DNA from: Hordeum vulgare subsp. vulgare
Taxonomy: Eukaryota; Streptophyta; Magnoliopsida; Poales; Poaceae
Direction of reading: 5' to 3'
NCBI RefSeq assembly: GCF_904849725.1
Contig: NC_058524.1
Location: 490,675,763-490,739,762 of the forward strand
Length of the DNA: 64,000 bases
This document shows, one piece after another, positions 55,811 to 64,000 of this stretch. The notes beneath the pieces were generated by a model. It was not told the origin of the DNA. It did no database searches and saw only the letters and a program-made list of their open reading frames with translations. Every line of letters begins with the position of its first letter. Position 1 is the first letter of the stretch. The position numbers and the translations under genes were made by a program.

Positions 55811-57740
55811 CTTAGCTGCGATCCTGCATCGCCTAAGTATTAACTATCTCCGAGTGTGCACTTTCACTTCGCACTCGGGGACTTAGCTGCAATCTTGCAT
55901 CGCCTAAGTATTAAATTCCTCCGAGTGTGCACTTTACGTCACACTCGGGGACTTAGCTGCGATCACGCATCGCCTAAGTATTAACTTCTCCGAGTGTGCA
56001 CTTCACGTCGCACTCGGGGACTTAGCTGCGATCCTGCATCGCCTAAGTATTAAATTCCTCCGAGTGTGCACTTTACGTCACACTCGGAGACTTAGCTGCG
56101 ATCACACATCGCCTAAGTATTAACTTCTCCGAGTGTGCACTTCACGTCGCACTCGGGGACTTAGCTGCGATCCTGCATCGCCTAAGTATTAACTTCCTCC
56201 GAGTGTGCACTTTGCGTCACACTCGGGGACTTAGCTGCGATCACGCATCGCCTAAGTATTAAATTCCTCCGAGTGTGCACTTTACGTCACACTCAGGGAC
56301 TTAGCTGCGATCACGAATCGCCTAAGTATTAACTTCCCCGAGTGTGCACTTCACGTCGCACTCGGGGACTTAGCTGCGATCCTGCATCGCCTAAGTATTA
56401 AATTCCTCCGAGTGTGCACTTTACGTCACACTCGGGGACTTAGCTGCAATCACGCATCGCCTAAGTATTAACTTCTCCGAGTGTGCACTTCACGTCACAC
56501 TCGGGGACTTAGCTGCGATCCTGCATTGCCTAAGTATTAACTTCCTCCGAGTGTGCACTTTACGTCACACTCGGGGACTTAGCTGCGATCACGCATCGCC
56601 TAAGTATTAACTTCTCCGAGTGTGCACTTCACGTCGCACTCGGGGACTTAGCTGCGATCCTGCATCGCCTAAGTATTAAATTCCTCCGAGTGTGCACTTT
56701 ACGTCACACTCAGAGACTTAGCTGCGATCACGCATCGCCTAAGTATTAACTTCTCCGAGTGTGCACTTCACGTCGCACTCGGGGACTTAGCTGCGATCCT
56801 GCATCGCCTAAGTATTAACTTCCTCTGAGTGTGCACTTTGCGTCACACTCGGGGACTTAGCTGCGATCACGCATCGCCTAAGTATTAAATTCCTCCGAGT
56901 GTGCACTTTACGTCACACTCGGGGACTTAGCTGCGATCACGCATCGCCTAAGTATTAACTTCTCCGAGTGTGCACTTCACGTCGCACTCGGGGACTTAGC
57001 TGCGATCCTGCATCGCCTAAGTATTAAATTCCTCCGAGTGTGCACTTTACGTCACACTCGGGGACTTAGCTGCGATCACGCATCGCCTAAGTATTAACTT
57101 CTCCGAGTGTGCACTTCACGTCGCACTCGGGGACTTAGCTGCGATCCTGCATCGCCTAAGTATTAACTTCCTCCGAGTGTGCACTTTACGTCACACTCGG
57201 GGACTTAGCTGCGATCACGCATCGCCTAAGTATTAACTTCCTCCGAGTGTGCACTTTGCGTCACACTCGGGGACTTAGCTGCGATCACGCATCGCCTAAG
57301 TATTAACTTCCTCCGAGTGTGCACTTTCCGTCACACTCGGGGACTTAGCTGCGATCACGCATCGCTTAAGTATTAACTTAATCCGAGTGTGCACTTCAGG
57401 TCACACTCGGGGACTTAGCTGCGATCACGCATCGCCTAAGTATTAACTTCCTCCGAGTGTGCACTTTACGTCACACTCGGGGACTTAGCTGCGATCACGC
57501 ATCGCCTAAGTATTAACTTCCTCCGAGTGTGCACTTTACGTCACACTCGGGGACTTAGCTGCGATCACGCATCGCCTAAGTACTAATCTTCCTTCGAGTG
57601 TGCACTTCACGTCACACTCGAGGACTTAGCTGCGATCCTGCATCGCCTAAGTACTAATCGCTCCTCCGAGTGTGCTCTATATGTTACACTCGGGAACTTA
57701 GCACTGATCATGAATCACCTAAGTCCTAATATTCTACGAG
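55811..57740 (+). repeat. 28-copy tandem array of a ~70-bp unit in the 3' region of G
   Basis: Each unit has CTTAGCTGCGATC-N-GCATCGCCTAAG, then AGTATTAA, then CCGAGTGTG-CACTT(T/C)ACGTC-CACTCGGGGA. Two types alternate over most of the array: type A (GATCCTGCATC, about 69 bp) and type B (GATCACGCATC, about 70 bp), giving a ~139-bp dimer. Copies 21-26 (57200-57550) are all type B, and the last copies decay. Both halves of the unit are inverted repeats. Tat elements are known to carry such 3' UTR tandem repeats. Confidence 0.95.
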
Positions 57741-57937
57741 TACACATTAAGTGTTCAACTCCAAACAGCACACAAGCAAAAGAATAAGTGTTTTCGTTGT
57801 GACTCCAGCAGTCTAGAAACGATAACGGACTCGGTGCGGATCAAGCTTACCCGCACCGATCCAAAAGTATGACGGCCAACAGAAGTGGCGAGAATATCGT
57901 ACACGCAAACACTCGGCATACCGAGGATAAAGTTCGA
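57741..57937. other. Spacer between tandem array and antisense gene
   Basis: About 200 bp with no coding or repeat signal, apart from CACTCGG pieces like those in the array. Confidence 0.5.
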
Positions 57938-60900
57938 TCATGAGTCAGTTGGGCCCGCGTCAGGACTGGAGGGTTCCACAAAGGTATCCAGGTCGATTCC
58001 ATCAGCAATGCGGGTCGCCGTCTCCAGGAATGTCTCCATGAAGTCTTCGAATTGAAGCTTCTTCGTGTTGGCGACTTTCAAGGCTTTCAGCTTATCTTCC
58101 CGCACTTCTTTGCAATGGACTCGGACCAAGGACAGCGCCACATCAGCACCGCAACGCGCTGCCGATTTCTTCCAAGATTGCACTCGGGCCGGAATCTCCC
58201 CCAGTCGCCCCAACAGAGTCTCCATCTTCTCCCGCGACTCGTCTTCCGGCCAAAGCTCCTTTTCAATGCGGCCGAAGATTTCTCTCAGTCGGTTGATGAA
58301 CGGACCCACTTTGCCTACGCGGATATGAGCCCGGAGTAGATTCCGGTTGGCGTCCTCACTGAGTGGCACATTGTCCTTCATGGATCGTTCCACGGCCGCC
58401 GCTTCAGCTTCAGCGTCACCACAAAAATCTGCCACAAACGAGCAAATAGAAATTACAAACCGAGTGTTCGTCACAAGATACAACCACTCGACAAATCATC
58501 AGACTTACCAGCCAGACGACTCATCATCTGAACAGCCCAGTCGTTCACATACTTCTCCTGAGCTGTCCATCGCTTATTCCGAGCAGCCATTTGATCGTAC
58601 ACTTCGGTCCTCTGTTTCTTTAGCCTCTCCACCTCCGCCACCAACGCCCTGTTTGCCTCCAACGCTTCCTCCAAGGATTTCTCTCGAACTTCCAACGCGT
58701 TCTTCAGGCCAGCCATGGCGAGCGTCGCGGCTTCTAGTTCACCAGCATATTGGTTCTTCTCAGCCTTCAAGGCTTCATAAGCGCTCCCCATATCACAAGT
58801 TTTCTACAAAACGAAACAAAGGGTTATCAGCAACTTTCTCAATACAAACTATGTTCTTCAGACCCCTGCCGACGCAAGCAGTTGACAGCGGTCTCGGGGA
58901 CTACACCCAGTGGGTTCACTAAGAGTGACCCCACTGGCATGCACCTCAAGCAGGTCTGCCCTATTGAGGTGCACGTTTTTACCTACGCCTCCGAGGCTAA
59001 AGCTACTCCACCTGTGTGCAGTTTACTCTAGGGAACTCTTACCGCAAGAGTGCTCCGACTGCAGGAAGAACTTGCACTCAGAAATCTTGTCTACGGACAC
59101 GACAAAAATAAAGACCAAATGTATAAAGACAACCGTCGGTGCAAGCACTCGACAGAAGTCTCGGGAACTACACCCACTGGGTTCACTCGGAGTGAACCCA
59201 TTGCAAACAACAGACTACGACAACACCCAGTGGGTTACAAAAGAAAAGTAAGTACTTACTAGACTACTTACTCGGATGTCGTCGCGCAGCTCCAAGCTCC
59301 GCTGGTACAAAGCCGCAACGGAGTCATAAGCCTTCTTGGCCTCCCCGGTCATCAGCTCCGCTTGGATCATGGCTCCCTTGGCCGCTCCCACCTGCTCCTC
59401 TGGGACACACCGAATGCTGAATTCAACATTCGACGAACCGGGAATCGTGGGAAGATCCTGGGGCATCCCAAGATTCGCCCCAGTCTGTTCGTCGCCCACC
59501 GACACTGGTTCGGTCGGTGGAGGCACTTTAGTCGGCGGAGCGTCGGCGGCAGGGGCAGCAGCAGGAGGAGCAACCTCAAGGACAGGCTCCACGACAGGCT
59601 CCGCGGCCGCCTCGGCTCTCCCTTGCCCGTCTTCGTCCGGGTGAATCGCCCCTGACAAGCCGAATAGCATGATGATTCAGAAAAAGAAAAGGATAGTACA
59701 GTCTACAGGAATAAAACACCTGACTCTCCTACAACATACCCGGCTGGGACGAGACGACGTTGTCTGTGTCCATGGGGTCATCCCCTTGGCGGACCGGAGA
59801 GGTTGTAGAAGTGGCGACCCTGTCAAGTGAAGCCCATTCGACTTGTAAAGCGGGAGTTCACTCGGATAACATAAAAAGCCGAGAGTTGTATTCGCTTACG
59901 TGGATGTGACGGGGATGGCAACCCTCATGCGCGGCAGAGCCCTCCGAGGTTTGGTCCCACTCGGTTTGGGCGCCCTGGGAGATTGGCCTGCAGGCTCAGC
60001 GGGGGCGTCCCTGGACCTCTTCGTGCCTCGAGCACTCGGGACCGCCGGAGCGGTAGGTAGAGCACTCGACAACGCGGGAGGAGCCGAAGGGACGACAGGC
60101 TCATGTCGACGCTTACTCCGCTGTTCTAGCGGTGGAGGCGGAGAGTCGCGCTCTTCGTCTTCTTCCTCCTCCTCGCTGTCCTCCTCCTCCGACTCCCTGC
60201 TGTCGGAGACATATTCAGCGCTATCCATGCTCCCCTCCTGGCTACCTTCTTCCTCCTCCTCCTCCGGATCCCCGTTCGAGACAGGGGAGGACCAGTTGGT
60301 CCATTCCTACATGAGATTCAGTCGGAAACATTAAGCATCACACGAGGATATAAATGAACGACTGAAATCAAAATAGTTCGATATATTCGGCTAATGCTAC
60401 TCACCTGATTCGGTGGCGGGTTGTCCGCGCTGTAAGGCACCACGCGGCGAGCTCCTTTAGGGTTCTCGCAAGGTCCCGTGATTTGGAGCACTATCGAGGT
60501 CACCTTCTCCTCGAGTATGCCCACCGCGACGGTCCGAGTGGAATCCTCGGGCCCTGTGTAGAGCCACATAGCATGGTGGCGAGCTTGAAGAGGCTAGATC
60601 CGCCGACCGATGAAGACTTCCAACAGGTCAATACTGGTGACCCCCCTCTTGACAACATCCGCGAGTGCCTCGACCAAAGGCCGGATGTCATTCCTCTCGG
60701 CTTTCGAGAGGGCGAGTTGCTTGGGTGGAGCAGGGCGGTCTAGACTAAATGGAGGCAGCCCAGTCGATGCGTTCGGACAGGCTATGTCCTGGCAGTAGAA
60801 CCACGTCGACTACCAGTTCCTAACCGACTCGTTCAACTGGAGAGCAGGGTAGCTACTCCGACTCTTTTTCTGAAACCCTAAACCCCCGCAGAGCTGGAGG

Positions 60901-61390
60901 AGATGCGTCTTGTCATCCGACTGACTAAGACGTTTGATGGTTTGAGAGCGGGCGGATAAGATATGTTTGAATAAACCCCAATGAGGGGGGAAACCGATAA
61001 AGCATTCCCACAGAACAATGAAGGCAGAAAGGTGGGCAATGGCATTTGGAGGGAAGTGATGGAGTTGAGCACCAAAATGATTCATGATGCCTTTGAAGAA
61101 AGGGTGGGGGGGGGGGGCAGAGAGAAACCTCGGTGAACGTGGCTGAGGAGCAAGACGCGTTCCCCCTCCCATGGCGCCGGCTCAACCTCGTCGTCCACCG
61201 GCAACCTCCAAGATTTATGCATGAGCTGGCCGTGCTCTACCAGCTCCAGCAGGTCCCCCTCCGTCACTGTGGAGAGGAGAAAGTCTCCCTGGATCCATCC
61301 CGCTGGCAATGGCCGCTACCGCCGCTGAGCAGCCGCCGCCTTGCCCTTCTTCTTCCTTGCCTCCATCTTGCTGGTCTGGCCCTTGGTCAT
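57938..61390 (-). pseudogene. Antisense six-exon extra gene of G (gypsy-type transposon domain protein), exon 1 damaged
   Basis: Minus-strand exons: 61390-60405, 60306-59900, 59819-59740, 59651-59272, 58803-58509, 58428-57938. All introns are GT-AG with good donors (GTGAGT, GTAAGC, GTATGT, GTAAGT, GTAAGT), and the phases (0,2,1,0,1) keep one frame throughout, about 880 codons. Exon 1 has FGAQLHHFPPNAIAHLSAFI and LWECFIGFPPHWGLFKHI, matching the 'putative gypsy type transposon' (Transposase_28-like) domain. Exon 2 is acidic then Arg/Pro-rich with a possible NLS (KRSRD). Exon 5 is a coiled coil (LEAATLAMAGLKNALEVREK). Exon 6 is helical. Exon 1 has stops at 61318, 60812 and 60596 and a frameshift in the G/C run 61107-61120. 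Function unknown. Confidence 0.8.
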
Positions 61391-61898
61391 GGCGGCGATG
61401 GCGAGCTTTCGAGAAGGATGGGAAGAGAAAGGTGTATGAGCGCAAGAGGTGGCGAGGAAGACGGAGCAAGCAAGAGCAGAGGATTCGGCGAGCGTAACCG
61501 AAGGGTCTCGTCGGCCAGAGTTAAATAGAACATCGACTGGGTCGCTCGCGAGCGGGCCCGAAATCTTATCCGCCCAACCAGCCGCGGCGATATCGGCGGA
61601 AGAGTTGAAGGCGCGAGGATCGAGGAGTCAGGCGCTACTCGAGCACGCTGACGTCGCCCCCGCTAAGCGTGCGGAACCCGAAATTTGAGATCCCGGAAAA
61701 TCCGCCGCTGTCAGTTGACCGGTCGTGTCAAAAGATGCCGCGAAAGCACTCGGTTCCCGACAGTCCGTTCCGCAGAACACATCCACTCGGATCTTTGGCC
61801 ACGAGAGATAGAATGGATAGAGGCAAGCAACGCCCAAGCCGAACTTAGTCCAGTCGGATCTGAACATCGAGCACTGCTTTGACGTTTCAACCCCAATC

Positions 61899-61912
61899 CA
61901 TTCGGGGACTAA
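61899..61912 (+). promoter_or_regulatory. Polypurine tract of G
   Basis: CATTCGGGGACTAA just before the 3' LTR. The same ACTCGGGGACTTA core occurs once per unit in the tandem array. Confidence 0.75.
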
Positions 61913-62467
61913 TGATGGGGTCATAGTCCTAGGGTAGGGTCATAGGCCTGTCCTACAGGTCCTACCCAAGGACTACCCCACGCAAGGGACATGACCTTAA
62001 GTATGCCCGACTGTATTAAGGTGCCCCCATCATCCAGTCGGTAACGGGCCCAGAATCATCCAGTCGGAGACTAAGACTCGGAGGACACCGGACCTACCGA
62101 CTAGATACACTCGGTGCGTCGTAACCTCCCTGGAGGGAAACTGCCGTACGTTTCCGGGTGCATTAACTAGCATTTATAGCATACGTTACCTGTAACGCAT
62201 GCATTCAATCGCCACTACTCCACCCTTGAATCAGAACCGTTGTGGAGGGCAGCGCACTCTATATAAGCCGCCCTCCCCCACTGGTAAAAGGGTTAGAAAA
62301 ACATTGTACTCCATATTACACTCGGTAACAAGCTCCAAGAGCACTGAGACGTAGGGCTATTACCTCCACCGTAGAGGGGCCTGAACTCATACAACCTCGC
62401 CGTAGCTAGGACTCTGCCCATTTCATTCGTACCCTACACATCTACTGTCAGGATTATACCCACGACA
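61913..62467 (+). repeat. 3' LTR of G
   Basis: 555 bp. About nine differences from the 5' LTR, e.g. one extra C near 61965, GGACATGACC, ACTAGATACAC, GAGACGTAGG, CATTTCATTC. Confidence 0.95.
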
Positions 62468-62472
62468 TATGG

Positions 62473-62887
62473 TGAGAAAATATAGTTCATCAATTGACAA
62501 AATTGTTGGAGGAGCATTAGCCAGACCAAAAGACATGACCATATACTCATACGAGCCAAAACTACTCCTCAATGCCATCTTCGGAATGTCTTCCTCGCGA
62601 ATGCGAATCTGATGATAGCACATTCTGAGATCAAGCTTGGAGAATACTTTAGCACCTTTCAACTGTTCGAACAACTTAGTTATGTTCGGAAGTGGATATT
62701 TGTTCTTGATTGTCTTCTTGTTCAATGGGAGGTAATCGACACACAGCCGGTCTGAACCATCCTTCTTCTTGACAAATAGAACACCACATCCGCACGGAGA
62801 CGAGCTTGGTCTGATCACACCCAAACGCTCCTGCTCATCGAGTTGCCTCTTAAGTTCCTTCAATTCTTCTGGACCCAGCTTGTACGG
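62473..62887 (-). pseudogene. pol: RT N-terminal part of F
   Basis: Minus strand: [80 protein letters not shown] and [16 protein letters not shown], then drifting sequence to the TATGG where G enters. A TAG at about 62888 separates it from the protease segment. The first catalytic Asp (KLDLR) is kept. Confidence 0.85.
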
Positions 62888-63544
62888 CTATTTGCACACT
62901 GGCTCTGTGCCTGGCTCAAGCTCAATGAAGAACTCAACTTCATGGTGCGGAGGCATGCCTGGTAGCTCTTCAGGAAACACATCTTGATATTCGCAGACTA
63001 CTGGAACTTGCTCAATAGGATTGATCTCACCCTTTTCATTCAAGGAGAACAGACGGATTGTATCATCGCGCGCCGTGAATATAATCACATCCTCCGAAGA
63101 GTGGGTAAGCTTCACTTCTTTAGCTTCACAATCAATTGATGCCTTGTTCATGGCCAACCAATCCATACCAAGAATCAAGTCGATGTCGGACTTGCCGAAG
63201 ACATACGGAGAGGCCAGAAAAGAATAATTGCCCATCTTGATAGAAACATCGGGAGCACGAGTACTAGCATGCATGAACTTGCCTGGTGAAACTACTGACA
63301 ACGGACTAGGAAGCTGTTCAACAGGAACATTATGCTTGGATGCAAATGGAATGGAGAGGAACGAATGCGAAGCACCAGAATCAAATAACACTTGAGCAGG
63401 AAAATCATTGACTAGGAGATTACCCATGATCACATCACAGGAGTTGTCTGCTTCAGCTGCATTCACCTTGTTGAATCGAGCTGATCTGGGGTTGAATTTG
63501 ACAAGAGCGTTGCTTGGAGGTTTGCGTGGAGGAGGAGGCAGCAA
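62888..63544 (-). pseudogene. pol: Aspartic protease of F
   Basis: 218 open codons on the minus strand: VIMGNLLVNDFPAQVLFDSG, with the active site FDSGASHSFLS, then FASKHNVPVEQL and IDLILGMDWLAMNKASIDC, the retroviral-type protease fold of chromoviruses. Active residues are intact. The C-terminal part (VVCEYQDVFPEELPGMPPHH) is the usual linker to RT, where a stop (TAG at 62890-62888) ends the frame. Confidence 0.87.
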
Positions 63545-64000
63545 ACGGAGCTGAGAAGTACATTTGTTGGCATAGTGGCCCTTCTACCCACATTTGTGAC
63601 AAGTGACATCTACTGGCTGCCGGAACTGAATCTGAGGAGGCCCTTGCTTCTGATGTTGGTATCTCTGCTGGAAGCCAGGGTTGGGTGGGTGGGAAGAACC
63701 ACGTCCACCTGAGTGCTTCAGCTGCTGTGAGTGCCGAGGAGGAGGAGGAGAAACCCAAAACCTCTGTTGCTTCTGAACCACCTGAGTCGAGGAAGAGCTG
63801 GAATCTCTAAAGCGCTTCTTGGAGTTTTCCACCCTGAGCAAGGCTGACTCTGCTTGGAGAGCTAAGTTGTAGAACTTGTCAAACTCCTCAGGATCGTGCA
63901 AAGCAAGCGCTAACTGCAAGTCTTCCTTCAAGCCACCCCTGAACTGGTAAATCTTGCTCTTCTGATCCGGGACATCCTGCAGCGCGTAACGGGCCAGCTC
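63545..64000 (-). pseudogene. gag: gag C-terminal part of F with zinc knuckle, partial
   Basis: Open from the window edge on the minus strand (ELARYALQDVPDQKSKIYQF, GGLKEDLQLALALHDPEEFD), then a Gln/Pro-rich segment and a CCHC knuckle CHKCG-(stop)-KGHYANKC. The TAG at about 63586-63584 replaces one residue within the knuckle. The capsid N-terminal part is outside the window. Confidence 0.85.

Larger units (their letters stand above)
49265..62467 (+). mobile_element. Element G: complete Tat-type Gypsy retrotransposon, 13.2 kb
   Basis: Flanked by TATGG (49260-49264 and 62468-62472); LTRs 554 and 555 bp, TGATGGGGTC...ACCCACGACA; PBS TTGGCGCCCACCG; gag, PR, RT, RNase H, a second (archaeal-type) RNase H, integrase; then tandem repeats, an antisense gene, PPT and 3' LTR. 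The second RNase H, that PBS and the long 3' region with extra antisense ORF are hallmarks of the Tat/Retand lineage. The LTRs differ at about nine sites (about 1.6%), so the insertion is fairly recent. pol carries stops and a frameshift. Confidence 0.93.
41580..64000 (-). mobile_element. Element F: minus-strand Gypsy chromovirus (Tekay/Del type), runs off the right edge
   Basis: Own sequence 41580-49264 and 62468-64000. In element orientation: gag (from beyond 64000), zinc knuckle, protease, RT, [G insertion], RNase H, integrase, chromodomain-like tail, PPT and 3' LTR. PR-RT-RH-IN order and the C-terminal chromodomain-like segment place it in the chromoviruses. Stops and frameshifts disable it. 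The left flank GCATA (41575-41579) is a candidate target duplication that cannot be tested. Confidence 0.85.

Noticed and set aside
55811..57740. CRISPR-like look of regularly spaced ~70-bp repeats
   Set aside because: Whole units repeat without unique spacers, in a plant retrotransposon 3' UTR; no cas genes.

Overview
The window is plant nuclear DNA, almost certainly from a Triticeae grass (wheat, Aegilops, barley or rye). The main reason is that the Copia LTRs open with the TGTTGGAAATATGCCC start of the Angela/BARE/WIS group. I see no intact host gene. Nearly everything is nested LTR retrotransposons, so 'genes' here means decayed gag-pol, extra element ORFs and one host-like gene fragment. 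Family names come from protein motifs and remembered LTR ends, not from a search.

Layout. (A) 1-7906: Copia element of the Angela/BARE group, cut by the left window edge, with truncated 5' LTR, broken gag-pol and complete 3' LTR. 7907-8539: spacer with a minus-strand fragment of a NAM-associated-domain-like protein. (B) 8540-41579: plus-strand Athila-type Gypsy whose parts are spread over 33 kb because other elements landed in it: a 331-bp mariner/Stowaway MITE in RT (12454-12784), a 3.8-kb TG...CA element C with TSD AACCT (14988-18806), and a solo Gypsy LTR D with TSD GTGGA (19461-40154). D is itself split by (E) 19675-38837, a head-to-tail chain of one degraded Copia element (LTR-int-LTR-int-LTR-int'-LTR', period 6808 bp) between a single pair of CGAAG target duplications. 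(F) 41580-64000: minus-strand Gypsy chromovirus (Tekay/Del type, 5.3-kb LTR) that interrupts the tail of B and leaves the window. Its RT is split by (G) 49265-62467, a complete 13.2-kb Tat-type Gypsy with TSD TATGG, two 555-bp LTRs, gag-pol, a 28-copy tandem repeat and a six-exon antisense gene.

Insertion order read from interruptions: B before MITE, C, D and F; D before E; F before G. G has the most preserved coding capacity (integrase triad and protease DGGS visible) but carries stops and a frameshift. A, B and E are dead. E is notable because its LTRs are almost identical although its coding region is ruined.

The best candidates for a second look are the tandem Copia chain with one TSD; the higher-order, double-hairpin 70-bp array in G; the phase-consistent six-exon antisense gene in G; short acidic ORFs with splice signals inside two unrelated multi-kilobase LTRs; two tRNA-like pol III modules inside the F LTR; and a strong inverted repeat 20-70 bp upstream of the TATA box in six LTR-type promoters. 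I see no convincing new enzymatic or defence system.
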